A stretch of 64,000 nt of DNA from Massarina eburnea CBS 473.64 (GCA_010093635.1 MU006782.1:674487-738486); one strand, 5' to 3'; numbered from the stretch's first letter, positions 1 to 12,184 are shown. Translations and numbers: made by a program. Notes: generated by a model not told the origin, from the sequence alone.

Positions 1-1869
1 CGCAAAAGAGTTATCGCAGTGAATGCTCCATGTATCGGTAAGATATGGTGTCCCATATGGGTACTGTGTGCTAGCCGCCGGGTCACTGTTGAGAGTGAGG
101 GGGAAATCTGGAATAGCAATGGATTCACCGAGAGAAGGCGGTCTCAGTGTATCACGTTTGCTTCGAAGACTCAGTGACTGTTGGAGAGGTCCTTTTTTAT
201 GATCGCTGGGCATGTCGACAGAGAGATCATGTATATAGGTTGAGTCTGTGTTTGATAATGATAAGATTTGTGACAGCTTGTCGCACAGTTCCTTACTTTT
301 GGCTCGTTCCGTTTTCGATGCATGGGTTCTGTTCTCGGTAGTGGCAGGTTCTGTGAAGACTTTGATATGTGTTGATAAGGACTGTTCGTTGGTATTCGAT
401 GATGCGTTTTCTCTATTTTCGAAGATAAGAAGACGCTTTACAACCATGTCGAGTAGATCTCTGAGTGCTCCACTGTAGCACTTCCCTTGTTTTTCGCCAA
501 GAGTCTTCTCCTCCATGTGTTTAGACCATTGCCGAACTTTAGGATGATGTGTAATTGTGTGGTCGTCGTTGATCTCAAAAAATCCTCTCTCAATTAAGCG
601 GTTGAATCCTTGAAGTTCTTCGACTCCGTAAAGGAGCCAGATGATGAACTCGAGAATAACACAGCCGAGGCTCCACATGTCGTAGGAACGCGATATTGGA
701 GTTGTGATAGAGGTCCATCTCTCCGGTGCTTCATATCGGAAAGTGCTCTTGGGGATCGACAAGGTCCTTCGATTATCGGTTGCGAGGGAGTGTATTTTCG
801 CCAGCCCCAAGTCAGCAATTTGCAAGCATCCAAGACTTCCATCCTCTTTCGCTCTGATTATATTTTCAGGTTTCAAGTCTCCATGGCGACAATTCCTCGG
901 AGAATCTTTGAAATAATTATGCCACTTGTCGAGTGCTTCGGCAAGGCCATGAAGTTCCGTGAGGGCCCACTTAATTGTGTGTCCTATAGTGACTTCATCT
1001 CCCCTGGAATTGTTGTTCCAGAATTCTCGAAGATTACCTCCATCAACCCATTGGAACATCATGTAACGCTTCGTTCTCCATTTAAACGCGGCGAGAAAAT
1101 TGACAATGTGGCGGTGGTTAAGGCTGCGCGCTAGGTCGAGAGCATTGACTTCTCCGTCGAAAGCGTTCTCTGACCCGGATTCAGACTCTAAGAGTTCTTT
1201 GATAGCGACTTGGTCAACCTTAAAGCATTAGCAGAGCGTATGAAGCATTAGAATAGTACGATTTACTTTGATCAAGTCTCCTCGATGAGCTTTATGTATT
1301 CTGGCCTGGTATAGTGTGCTGAACCCGCCACCCCCACGCTGAACATACTCAAACAAAGGCAAGACATGATCATCGTGCAGTTCTTCTATTACCGCTCCTG
1401 CTGCGAAAATGGGGGCAAGGAACTCCCATTGATGCCGGCAAAACTCATTGATGTTGGTTTCAACGTCGGCATCCGGGTTATTTTTTTCTTCCCACGTCAA
1501 AAACCACCGTAACGCTGGATCGTCCGCAGGGATGCCACTTCTTGAAGTGATCTTACCATGTTCGTATTGCACTGGTAGGTATCGGTCGGTGAATCCGTAT
1601 TCTGCTAGACGGGCTGCATGTGTACCGAGTCGAGCACGGATAAGTATAGCGAACGTCTTTGGACTCTTCTCTGAAATGAACTTTGTCAATACCCCGTCCT
1701 TGTCATCGATTTTACGCGATGCTAGTTCCTGTGGAACATCCCACTCCTTTTTGATATCATTGAAAGCATCATGGGGTAGAAACTCCCGGTTGGAGAAATC
1801 GCTATGCTGCAACGCATCGCGGAGAACCTTTCCCAGCGATTTTTCTTTTGGATGGAGTGAGGATGCCAT
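1..1869 (-). CDS. Protein kinase domain protein, C-terminus beyond the left edge
   Basis: Two exons are visible: 1869-1267 and 1218-1, joined across a 48-bp intron (1219-1266; GTAAAT, branch-like TGCTAAT, TTTAAG) in phase 0. The ATG at 1869 opens about 170 residues with no recognised domain, then a protein kinase fold. Visible motifs are a glycine-rich loop near residues 179-184, the ATP lysine in VAIK (about residue 208), the catalytic loop HGDLKPEN (about 313-320), a metal-binding DLG (about 337) in place of DFG, and YEAPERW in place of APE. Kinases of this architecture phosphorylate Ser/Thr, but substrate and pathway are unknown here. HGD for HRD and DLG for DFG are tolerated variants in some active kinases, so activity is likely but unproven. 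The frame stays open to base 1, so the protein exceeds 607 residues. After the kinase core comes a Ser/Thr/Asn-rich tail. Confident on fold, not on role. Confidence 0.85.
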
Positions 1870-3676
1870 GATTCCCTTCCATAGACGGGCTATTCCTGGA
1901 AGCTGTCAGCTATGAATGATATGGAACGCAAGCGCTAAAGTGAAGAGAAGAGATTTAAAATACACGATCGAAGCCCTGGCTACGGTTCACCGTGCCTTAA
2001 CTGGATAGAGAGCCGCCGGAATTTTGACTTGACACTGAATGTATAGAACAGATGTGCTTAGGAATTGATGTGTTGTTTGTATGTTGATGAACATGAGATA
2101 GGCTGAGGACAGACTGAGGATGATATACTTCGTATTAGTGCGGGGTAAGGCTATTCTTTTATCATTGTCCTTATTAGTGTTGTTGCCTTATTTAGCAGCA
2201 GCCACGTATGAATTGGAACTCATCAGGCTGACTGTATCTTCACCGGTGTTGATCTACCTACAAAGGTAGGAAGTACAGTGTGGTTGGGACGAAAGCTTAT
2301 AGGTTCTCAAGCGAGATCGAAATAACACGCGCGGGAAATTAGCTCCAGGTGTCGCGTGATGGTATACAGTATCTCTAGGCACATACCACAGAATGAATGT
2401 TTGGAAATGCACTGTCTCTTCGTATGTGTCGGACTGGGTCGCTATCTATGGTATCTCTCGACATGATTGTGCAAACCCAGAATTGGTAGATACCTTAAGT
2501 CACTCTGCAGAGCAAATGCACGTGGAGCGAGAATGCTTGCGAGATTAGCCTTGTCACTCTAATATACGATAGGATAAGTGGCTGAAGCATGGTCAGCAAG
2601 GCTTGTAATTGGTACCATAGGTTTTTTGTACCGGAACACTACACCACTCATACCCGACCTTTCTGTTACTGATGACGATTCATGAACGTAGATTGGCTAG
2701 GATCGGAATGAGGCGAGATATTGAAATGGGTAGATATGCTGAACTAGAAGAAACACCACAAATCAGGCTCCAGACCTCAAATATCAATATAGAAGCTGGT
2801 AATTTCCACTTGAGATCGCAGTATTTGTAGGGTTTACCGGCAGGCGTCTGGGCTCAGCCGAATCTCATGAGGTAGGCGGCAGCAAACCTCGATAGGTATT
2901 CGAGACCATTGAATTCAGAAGCTATTGAGGGATTGCAGTGCCAATGACGCCCTGGGATACAGTGCTAGTATTCAGGGCAAAGAAAGGCGAAGTGAGGGCA
3001 AATACTTGGTCTAGTGCCATAAGGAAAACGGCTATGATAGAGGAGCTGACGCGGAGGACCAATCTTAGACTGTAAGGGTATTGATCTTTGGTTATTTTTT
3101 GGCCATGTTTTTTAAAATTGCGCGGTATTGCTATGGCGAACATGATTAATATCGAGGGTTTTCGAAGTGGAGGATGGTGGCGAATTCGCTCCTGCTGCAA
3201 CTGTTGTCGCTCTCTCATCTAACTTTTGCATCGTATCCACGAATATTAATAGGATGGTAATGGAAAGTCAGCACGCGCTACATTTATCTATTGCTATTTG
3301 CTTACCATTACCTGCCTGTGAAGAAGGTTTCATTTTACAGTATTATCGAAGTAATAAGACCCTATTGGGTGCAGTCAACTCGTCGCGCATGGGGTCGGAG
3401 AGTGTACAATTTCAACCACAGATCAGAGGAAGTGCCATCGTCGGCTCAACCAGAGTATACCCCAAGATCTTACGCCTATCCATGTACGTTTGTACGTTTA
3501 AGGCAGCGAACTAAGAAGCACCCGTCGAAGGATTGCACTAGCTATGCAAGGAACCTTTTCCACAACCATAATTGGCCCGCAACATCTCCGCGACTCACAT
3601 GAACAGCCTGCATGGAATAAAAAGTTCCACGCAGCCGCTTTTGGTTTGCATAGCACCTCCGATGTCCCCTTCCACA
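1870..3676. other. Intergenic stretch, no supported gene
   Basis: About 1.8 kb between the divergent kinase and Clr5 genes. Only short open frames occur. The least poor is a minus-strand frame at 2922-3218 with two hydrophobic runs that I cannot assign to any family and that could be a gene relic. The part nearest 1870 presumably carries the kinase promoter and the part nearest 3676 the Clr5 promoter. I saw no repeats or RNA genes. Confidence 0.5.
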
Positions 3677-5279
3677 ATGGCACTCCCCATACTCGTCCCA
3701 CGACCCGGCCGCCTAGATTTATCCCCCGCGAAAGAGCCGCAACGGGTGCTAACGCAAGATGAGTGGGCGGCGATGTACTCTGAACTCGAGAGACTGTACG
3801 TCAGAGAACGCAGGAGACTGAGGTATATCGTGCTGCATATGGCGAAGACGTATGGATTGAAGGCTACGTGAGTAAATTCAGCTTACTGTGCTAGATCTCT
3901 TCTTGGGTTTACTGTGTAGAGTAAGTCTTGTGCTAATTGTGTACAGGGAACAGATGTACAAGAAACGTTTTGCAAAATGGGGCTTCCATAAGAACAACCG
4001 TCGTCAGGCTCCAGCTTTAATTTCGTCTTCACTACCAAAGGAGCCCAACCTCAGCCCACACGATTACCAAGCACTCTCTATTTTCAACAACGTTCAGAAA
4101 TGGAGTATATCATTTTTCGAATCGTTAGCGCTACAAGTGCCTCTACCCAGCCATCCTTGGCCTGAGAAGATAATAAAAATCAGTTATACATTCAAGCTGG
4201 TGACCGACCTACTGTGTCGAGGCCGCGGCGACCTCGCTGGTAGAATGGCCCGGAAGGCATTTCTATTGGTGGAGGATCTGTTGAAGCTGGAAGGTCCAGC
4301 ATTGGTTTGGAACCTTCTGGAGTTGATGCATTACATTCTGACGTTACAACATGGGCAGCTCTTTCAACTCCTTCTTACTCACGTAACCGCACTGACGAGT
4401 GAATGGAAACCGAAGAACCATCCTTTACAAGCTGTGTTGCGCGGATTGCTATCGTTGACGCGAATCCTAACCATCTCCGATGCTAGATCTCTCCCACATC
4501 TTCTCGAGAAAGTATGGGTCCTCAATGCTGAGATTCTCTTCGATCGATTCGACCCTCGCTTCTTTCAACTCTACTTCGGCATCCACTGGGACTCCTGCTC
4601 ATTACGTCCGCCTGCAACCATCGTTAGCGCAGCAAACAAATGGTTCAGTCACATCAAGGCAAAGCACATATGCACCGCTGACGTTGAGTCCGACAAATCA
4701 GAAGTGCATCTGGAAGACATACTTGCCCAAGAGGATAGGATGCTGCGAAGCCTGCTCGCTCCTTGCATCGAAAAGCTGCCACCACGCAACTACAAGATTC
4801 TTTGCACAAGCAATATCACCGCACTTCGCGACTACGGAGACGCCATAGCGGGTAAGGGATGCAATTTCAAGGGTGACACTGCGCCGTTGCTCCGCATTCT
4901 TGCCTGCTTAGTGAAAGTCAAAGTAATTGACGAACGGGCTGCACTCGCAGAGTCGGATACTGATAATGAAGCGATGAGGATGCCACGAGTGCATGCAGGA
5001 AACGTGGCATGTGCTATTCGGACGTCCATGGACCTCCGGCCGCAGGATGGCAGCGATGCATCTATGCCTCTCTCGAAAGTAGTCGAGCAGAACCGGAGCA
5101 TCGTAGCTCTGCGGGAGTATGCGCATGGCGAGACGGATCCAAGGGTTTTGAGAGATATGTGGAGGTTGGAAGAGGCACTTGTTGCGGCTGGGAAGCGTGG
5201 GGATGCGCTCCGAGTTAAGAACATGGCCTTATACCGACTGAGCCAGTACATTCAAGACATCCCAATGGATAGTGCTTGA
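3677..5279 (+). CDS. Clr5-domain protein
   Basis: Exons 3677-3867 and 3947-5279; the intron 3868-3946 (79 bp) starts GTGAGT, contains TGCTAATT and ends TACAG. The product is about 507 residues. The N-terminal 80 residues fit the Clr5 domain: a Trp near residue 30 (EWAAMY), ELERLY, a basic RERRRL segment, then the pattern YGLKATEQMYKKRFAKWGF followed by HKN. The intron splits the domain exactly within ..LKA-T-EQ.., which supports the splice. Clr5 was named after a fission-yeast silencing factor; in filamentous fungi the domain heads many proteins of unknown function. The remaining 420 residues are helical and have no motif I recognise. I chose the ATG at 3677 (context ACAATGG); in-frame ATGs at 3662 and 3572 are alternatives. 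Its function is unknown, and a nuclear role is only an inference from the domain. Confidence 0.8.
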
Positions 5280-5593
5280 AAAGGAGGTCCATACTTGGGG
5301 CCAAAGCAATCGGGACCAACGACGGAAACACATCTTGGTCTGGACCGAGATCATCCCGATCATGAAACCCCACTAGCTTCTCTTAGGCGAACTACTGAAA
5401 CGCCGCCTTCCTGTTTTAGTCGCGGGGCGTCGCGACCCGGCGCCTTAGAGCCTCTTATCTGCTACCTAAACGTCAGCTTGCATTCACCAACTCTGTACTT
5501 CTCCAACCCACGATACAACAATAAGCTGCGAAAGTTCCACTGCCGCCCTCCCGTCTACTCCTCCAACGCCACGGTAATCCAATTGCATCCCAA
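5280..5593. other. Short intergenic / P450 promoter
   Basis: 314 bp between the Clr5 gene and the P450, both on the plus strand. It is C- and pyrimidine-rich towards 5593, as is common in fungal 5' leaders. No gene and no clear TATA box were seen. Confidence 0.4.
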
Positions 5594-7276
5594 ATGGGGT
5601 CCGACGAAAGCCTCGTGCAACAATACCTCACCCCGAGCAACATCTTCGGCGCATTCTTGACTTACATCGTCATCAGTCTCGTCGCAGACTTCTTCTTCTC
5701 TCCCAAATACCCAACCTCGATCCCGTGGGTCGGCCATGGGAAGTCGTTGTTTGGGACTCTGCGGAATACCTTCGCGGGCTTCACACAGAGCAAGTCATGG
5801 ATGCAAGATGGCTACGATCTCTACAGCAAACACGGCAAGGCTTTTGTGTTCCCCTCCATGCTAGGCGCAACCGCGCAGACCATGATTCCTAGGAGCCAGA
5901 TGAGCTGGATGTTAGACCAGCCAGATCACGTGCTGAGTACATCGGCGGCACACTACGAGGTGTTGCACGGCGACTACTCATTCGTGAGCAAGACATGCCT
6001 GAAGGATCCATACCATGAGCATGTGGTGCATAAGAATCTTGCGCGGAACCTTAATGCAGTGATTCCGGATTTGGATGATGAAGTAAGTCGGGATGTCGAC
6101 GAGCTGTTGGGTACGGATACCGAGACGTGGAAGAAGATCGATCCGCTGGAAGGGATGATGATGCGCATAATCCCCAAGATAACAAATAGAGTATTGGTAG
6201 GGGAACCACTATGCCGGAATAAGGACTACCTGGACAACATGCTGGGATTCACAATGGACGTCATAAGAGGCTTTCTCCTATTCACCATCACGCCACAGAT
6301 ACTCCACCCCATTGTCGGTCCCATTCATGGCCTCGCGGCGAAATACCATTACTGGCGCACCAGTCAGTATAGCCTCCCGCTCATCAAACAGCGCCTGTCC
6401 GACATCGGGAAGAAAGACGCCGGAGATCCGGAATTCAAAAACTGGAAGGAGCCGAATGACTACGTTACGTGGAGCATACGAACATCAATTGCCGAAGGGC
6501 GACGTGACGAGCTGAACCCGAGTATGATCGCTTTGCGCATCTTGCCGCTCAATTTCGCGAGTATACACACGACAGCGTTGACGGGATCGGCTACCCTCCT
6601 CGACATATTTTCCAGTTCGCCGGATGTTGTGCAAAGTCTACGCGAAGAAGCTCTGCGCGTGTATACTGCGCACGGTAGGAAATGGACAAAGACCGGATTA
6701 TCCTCCATGTACCGCATCGACTCGGCGATTCGTGAATCGCAGCGCATTTCCGCATTCTCCCTCTCCTTTATTCAAAGGAAGGTGATGGTGAAAGAAGGAA
6801 TTGTGTCTCCAGAAGGTGTGCATCTCGCATATGGAACTATTGTAGCTGCGCCGTGGATTCCTCTCGCAGGCGATGAGCAGTTCTACGAGACGCCGGAGGT
6901 GTATGACGCGTTTCGGTATTCGCGGGAGAGGGAGCGGTATGAAGGTCTTAGTGCGGAAGACAAGGCGAAGGAAGATGTACTGAAATTTCGACAAACTGGG
7001 CTGGTCACTACGAACGATCGGCATTTGCCATTTGGACATGGAAGACACGCTTGGTAAGTCGCAATATCTCACAAGTGATACGATACAAAGACTGTGCTGA
7101 CAACGAGCAGTCCCGGCCGCTTTTTTGTGGCGCATGAGTTGAAGATGATGATTGGGCATTTGCTCATCCATTACGACATCAAGCCGCTGAAGGAAAGACC
7201 GCAGCCAATGTGGGTGGGTCGGAACCAGGTGCCTGCGAAGGCAGATCTTGAGATCAGGAGGCTGAAGGTCGAGTGA
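5594..7276 (+). CDS. Cytochrome P450 monooxygenase
   Basis: Exons 5594-7053 and 7111-7276; intron 7054-7110 (57 bp, GTAAGT...GAGCAG) lies inside the haem-binding loop, and splicing restores FGHGRHACPGRFF with the haem-ligand Cys at residue 487. Predicted length is 541 residues, normal for a fungal microsomal P450. An N-terminal membrane anchor is seen around residues 17-35 (IFGAFLTYIVISLVADFFF). The I-helix region reads ASIHTT (about 322-327), a variant lacking the usual AGxDTT acid but common in fungal P450s acting on terpenoid or sterol-like substrates. The K-helix ExxR is ESQR (381-384). It would act in the endoplasmic reticulum with a P450 reductase. The substrate is unknown. Neighbouring membrane-protein, SnoaL-like and SDR genes would suit a tailoring role, but no backbone enzyme is in view. 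Confidence 0.92.
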
Positions 7277-8844
7277 GCCAGAGATCGACATCGTTGTGTT
7301 CTAGCGTTTGCAGCGATGATGCCTGCGAAGAAGATAATTTTGCTAAGAACTTGATGTTGGGGTGATGTACTCGCTGAGCAAAGACTTTAGAGATTGGGCT
7401 CGACAGTATGATGATCTGGGCATGCGTTATTTAAATACTTGTTTTATGAAGATCTTGATCACGAAGAGATGTAATTAGTATAAATTTGTAGGCAGATAGC
7501 ATTAAAGCACCATATATCTTTTATCGAGCAACACAAAGGCCCTCTTCGCGCCTAAAGACCCCTTTCAATTCACATATTCATAAGCTGTACTGATCTGGGC
7601 CCTGAGAATTATATCACAACGACCCCAGTCGGGAAAGTCTACAATACGGTGCTCACCATCTGGCATCAGGGGAGCCCCAGTACGGTCCAGATGTCTTCTG
7701 GCCTATAATTATCACGTTTCGGAGCGGGATAGCACGGCCCGCGAGCTCGCGTGGGTGTGCGCATTGTCGGAAGGCGGTCAGGAATTCGGCTATCCGAACT
7801 TTCTAACGCCTTTGTATCCCGTGAAGGGGCCTAAATGTCGCGGCTTTGGTAGGTAAGGACTGTGTCCATCTCAAAATCGGGGGAATTGGTGCTCGGTAGG
7901 TGGGACTTTCGATTTGTTGGTTGAAGATGGATGTTCAAAAGTCTGCGTCACCTGACAAGCCCGGCTTATATAATATCGGACGGCAAGCCATCCGCCAAAT
8001 CCACAACTCAAACCTGCTGCGATTACGTCTACGTACTTGTCCTTCGCAGCAAACTTTATAGCCACACGTCACTTTTGCGGTTTTGGATGCTCCGCACCCT
8101 CCGCAGCCTTTCCCGCTTACCCACGTGTGTCGAAGATCCATTCGGTTAGCTTGTGGTGATGGTCGCGTGAAACCGATCTCTTACACGACAGGATTCAAAG
8201 TCCTGGGAACCATGCACGGCGCCATGCGAACGTCCCGCCACTGTCAAATGCGGCGACAGATGACAGCCGCTGTTATTCCCTGAGAACATCTGGTGAATCG
8301 ACGTAATGCTGAACGCGCCCTTCACGAGCCGCGTGTAACCTGTCACCTGCGAGCCACCCGTTGCCACCACATCAGGGCAGTCTTAGATACATACGGAAAT
8401 AACACTTCTACATATCAGTCTCATACCCTTGCTGTACATCGCTTTCTGCATACCATCATATCCCAATAAGGACGTTTGCTGTTTGACTAACAATTACCTG
8501 CAGCTGCATTGCTCGGCTATCTCTACCAAAGAAGTATTATAGACGAGAATTCTCACTGACTCGAGGGATCCTCAGCTGCAGCTGGCGGAATTTGTGTTTG
8601 TGATTACCTGTGCGGCTTGCAGCACCATCATCGACATGGTTTCATCGGCTATATCCTGACCTCTAAGGAGAATAAGACAAGATGGCCTGCGACAAAGCTG
8701 GAGTCATGGTCGCAAGGCCGATATACATCAATAGGTTGACGACACCGTTTCTGCATCGCCGACACACTCGCCTTATCGATTGTCCACCTGTATCGATATC
8801 GGTATTGAGTATCGACATCTTTACACACTGCAACTGGTTGCGTA
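7277..8844. other. Intergenic stretch, no supported gene
   Basis: About 1.57 kb between the P450 and the rhodopsin-like gene. Only short overlapping frames occur on both strands between 7.87 and 8.86 kb, without domain similarity or codon continuity. AT-rich P450 3' flank extends to about 7.6 kb. Nothing else was recognised. Confidence 0.45.
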
Positions 8845-10162
8845 ATGGCGGACAATAGAGCATTTCCTCTCGATCCTAGGTACGCGCCGGGCGCTGAACA
8901 GGCTCGACAAGATGCGTCCGTGGGGATAATGGTCGCGATGACCCTAATTGGGAGTATGTTCCCCTCCTCCGACTGATGCGAATGCCACTAACTGTGTACC
9001 TACAGTGGTCTTTGTCGGTTTGCGAGTGTACACCCGCGCTTATATCGTTCGAAACATGGGCATGGAGGACTGGACGATGCTGGCGGCGGCAACCACGACG
9101 TTGGTCTTCCTCTTGTTGTTCATCGTTAGCGCGGAGAAGTACAAGGTGGGATTTAGCATCATGTCCGTCACGCTCGATCAAATAGTGCAGAGCACTAAGG
9201 TACGTCCATCGCAGCTATACATATGGAAGCAATTTCTCACGCGTCGCAGTTGGGACTTGCTATCATAGTCTTTTACAAGGGAACTGTGACCCTCATCAAG
9301 ATAAGCATCTTGATGATATATCTTCGAATAGGTTTGTGCCGCTTTCTTGCAATTTGGAGCTCGCCCTAACACTATCTAGCCGTGTCAAGAACCTTTTCCT
9401 TGCTATGCAAAGGCAGCATCGCCTTGCTCGCAACCTATCAGGTCATTGTCATGATAATAGTGCCTGCGGAGTGCGCGCCGCTAAAGAAAGCATGGGACTT
9501 CTCTGTCGAAGGCCATTGTATTAACACCGCCGTCTTCTATAACAGTTAGTCCTTACCACCCTTACCCACCATCTATATTCACAACACTAACGATTGCAGT
9601 CACATCCGGCTTCCACATTCTCATGGACATATGGATCCTTCTCCTCCCATACAAACTCATCCTATCCATCCCGCGTCCCTTACGAGAACGAATTTCCGTC
9701 TACGCCGTTTTTGGTCTCGGGATCTTTGGTACCATCTGCGCCATGATTCGCTTCCACTTCCTTGTCGTGGTGAATAATTCTACGGACCCCTTCTACGACG
9801 CCCTTCCCATCAACACCTGGTCTATCATCGAAATCAATGTCGGCATTGTCTGCGCTACCATGCCAACGCTCCGCCCACTCTTCTCCGTATCGCAACGGAA
9901 TCGCACGAAGCAGGCCCTAAATAACTCCGACGAGAGGAAACTGGAGCGGACAGCTAGCAAGAGGAGTGGTCTGCCGCAGGCGAAAGAAATGTTTATTACG
10001 ATCACGGCAGGGACAGTCAAGGAAACCCCCAAGACACGCAATACCGCATTAAGTCTGCAGGAGGAGTTTGACCGGTTACCCGATCGACCACCGCCGGTTC
10101 CACCAAAAGACGTCAAAAGCCCAATCATCGCTAGTCCGGAAATGGCTCATCAGAATGTGTAG
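8845..10162 (+). CDS. Fungal rhodopsin-like seven-helix membrane protein
   Basis: Five exons: 8845-8953, 9006-9199, 9250-9331, 9380-9544 and 9600-10162, separated by introns of 52, 50, 48 and 55 bp with standard borders. Total 1113 bp gives 370 residues. The spliced protein has the family layout: an extracellular N-terminus, helix 1 (MVAMTLIGMVFVGLRVYTR), the GMEDWTMLAA motif opening helix 2, further helices, a loop with EC and HC cysteines, FHILMDIWILLLP, and a final helix ending at MPTLRPLF. The C-terminal tail of about 90 residues is polar with a Pro-rich patch. This matches the fungal rhodopsin-domain family, which includes Pth11-related and SatF-like proteins; no CFEM domain is present. 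Members sit at the plasma membrane and are proposed receptors or transport partners; ligand unknown. Lying beside a P450 is typical of accessory loci. Confidence 0.88.
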
Positions 10163-10962
10163 AGGAGGCACATATTTCTATTATTAACTTCTTCAACAAT
10201 AATGTCTTTGATCATGACCTCGAGGCCGGTCCCGAACTAAAACAAACGCGAGCAATCGGGCTACACCAAATTGAAACGATCGTTCCACTTCTCGGCAACA
10301 CAACAGCTCTTGGTTGGCTAGCATTGACATCCTACAGCGGTGCTACGTATAATATGCAGTCCACGGGACTGACATGAATCTGTACCACGCTCCCCCAAGA
10401 TTCTCAGTTTCTTCGGCAAATTCCCTATTTGGAGCTACACCACGGACATGAACGGTTTTACCGTAACATGTGACGCCATACCAAGACCATTTACTTTCCT
10501 TCGCCATCCCTACAGTCGTTCAACGTATATATATCCCGTTCTTGTTCTACGCGTTTGTATCATGTATTAAGTACCAGTTATTCCCTTTGTTGAATTAGCT
10601 ATATCCAGTAGACCTCAATATTTATTGTCTATCCCACAATTCCAGTATCTTTCCTTGCCCCTATGTAGAGGATTTGTTCTCGTTATCACCGGGTAAATCA
10701 GTATACGGTATATCTATCACGCACAGCCCCTTCCGCCCCTGCATTGGTCACCACATGCATCTCAACACACACACACACGCGCGCGCGCGGTCTTTTTATC
10801 AAGACGAACCATTACATATCCCGTGTATGATTTGATTGGGAGACTATGAGGTGCGCACAGCCCGGACTTGGCGGGATTCAAGCATTGTTGTTGTTATCTG
10901 GGCAGCCAGTGGTAAAAGGCCACTGATGGACTATTCTGTCTACCTATTACGAGATATCCAAC
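10163..10962. other. Intergenic stretch with alternating purine-pyrimidine repeat
   Basis: 800 bp without a supported gene between two plus-strand genes. It contains the (AC)n(GC)n tract annotated separately. No promoter motif stands out before the small gene at 10963. Confidence 0.5.
10765..10789. repeat. (AC)n-(GC)n alternating purine-pyrimidine microsatellite
   Basis: A 25-bp uninterrupted alternating purine-pyrimidine run, first AC dinucleotides then GC dinucleotides. Such runs can adopt left-handed Z-DNA under supercoiling and are prone to length change. It sits in the intergenic gap about 180 bp upstream of the small gene at 10963. A regulatory role is not shown. Confidence 0.8.
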
Positions 10963-11388
10963 ATGTCCATCAAACCTACCCTTGAGCGCCCCCTACGCAT
11001 CACAATAACCGTCGCCATCGTCCCCGCGCTCGCTCTCTCTATCCCCGCGAGTTTCGTCTGTGAAAACTATCTCTACGGATTTGTCGGTCTCGTCTTTTCA
11101 CTCTTCATCGCGATCTTCTACCTCGTGCGCGGCCGCCGCAATCTCAAGGTCAAGTCCGTTTCGTTGGAAGACAAACAAAGCATGGAGCAAAGTAGACTTT
11201 TCCGTGTGGACATCGCATCTCCCGAGTTTCTTCGCGTATTTGATCGGTTTGTGGTGTGGATTGATTTGCCGGGTTCCTATCGCTACCGGGAAACAATGTC
11301 AGACCGGACGGTATGGTCAGGGCCTTTGAAATTCGCGATTCTACTCGCATTTTACCGAATTCTTCAATCTTCAGTAACTTTGGATTAG
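10963..11388 (+). CDS. Small membrane protein, possibly the start of a truncated gene
   Basis: An ATG at 10963 opens 141 codons. Two hydrophobic helices are evident, about residues 13-31 (ITITVAIVPALALSIPASF) and 36-54 (LYGFVGLVFSLFIAIFYLV), followed by a basic segment RGRRNLKVK that would face the cytosol by the positive-inside rule. The last 60 residues lack clear structure, so the reading frame may have run into an unspliced intron or past a frameshift, and the true protein could be longer. No family recognised. Base composition resembles neighbouring coding sequence in the first 80 codons and is less convincing afterwards. Confidence 0.45.
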   Translation: MSIKPTLERPLRITITVAIVPALALSIPASFVCENYLYGFVGLVFSLFIAIFYLVRGRRNLKVKSVSLEDKQSMEQSRLFRVDIASPEFLRVFDRFVVWIDLPGSYRYRETMSDRTVWSGPLKFAILLAFYRILQSSVTLD

Positions 11389-11559
11389 TGGTACATCAAA
11401 TGCATTGACGGATATGATATGAGGTTTCTGGAAGCCAGTATGAGTATTGATTCTCAATAGGCTACTATGCGCAACCACCTATCCTTAGACCCCCCCCCCC
11501 CCCTTTCTTACCCTCTCCATCTCCTACGTCGACTCCGGATACGTTTCTCCCTGATCCCA

Positions 11560-12184
11560 CTACGCATTCATTAGCACCAACTCAACATCCGCCTCACGCA
11601 TCTCCAGTAAATAATTGAGAATACTCACATGCTCAGCAATACACCCCGCCTCCCACCTAAACCGATCCACCACCTCCCCAAAGCTGCCAGTCTGGTAATT
11701 CAACCAGCCCTGATTCGACTCCGCATCGAACGTCGTGCGGATCGGCGTGATGTTCTGAGAGGCCCAGATGGGGGAGAGAATGCCCCATGCGGAATCCGAG
11801 CCGTTTTGGGCGGCGGGGTTGTGGTTCTGTGGCGTTGTTAGTGATTGGCCATGTATGTTTACGCAGGGGTTTTGTGGAGCAGTAGGGGAAAGAACGTACG
11901 ATGTAGTCTTTCGCTATATATGTAAAGGCTTCGGTGATGTTCTTTTCATAAATGAAAGCCTTCGCGAAGCCGTCGAAACGCGTTTCAGTGGCATTTGCGT
12001 CGGGGGCTGGAGATATGCGGACGCATGGCGATGGCTTCGTGGGCTGCGATTGTCGTAGATTTAGGGATGGCTTCGCGGGTTGCGCTTGTCGTGGATCTAG
12101 GGATTGGACGGCGTGGATTGAGGATGGTAGGGCGAGTAGGCCGATTGGCAGGAGCAGGGTCGTGAGAAGGGTTGGTGCGTACAT
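11560..12184 (-). CDS. Secreted SnoaL-like (NTF2-fold) protein
   Basis: Exons 12184-11900 and 11826-11560; intron 11827-11899 (73 bp, GTACGT...CACTAAC...CCACAG) in phase 0. The product has 183 residues. The start chosen (ATG 12184) gives a classic signal peptide with hydrophobic core LLTTLLLPIGLLALP, cleaved near IHA; an in-frame ATG at 12268 would bury it. After a Pro/Gln-rich linker containing two DPRQ/LRQSQ-like repeats, the protein follows the SnoaL pattern: FAKAFIYEKNITEAFTYIAKDYINHNP, then SPIWASQNI and ..EAGCIAEH. In this fold the domain forms a cone-shaped pocket used by polyketide cyclases and many unrelated enzymes. The secretion signal argues against a cytosolic polyketide cyclase, so the reaction is unknown. 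Confidence 0.78.

Noticed and set aside
8185..8210. tRNA-like T-arm (CAGGA..TTCAAAG..TCCTG)
   Set aside because: No matching acceptor stem, anticodon arm or A box at the right distance; only a chance hairpin.
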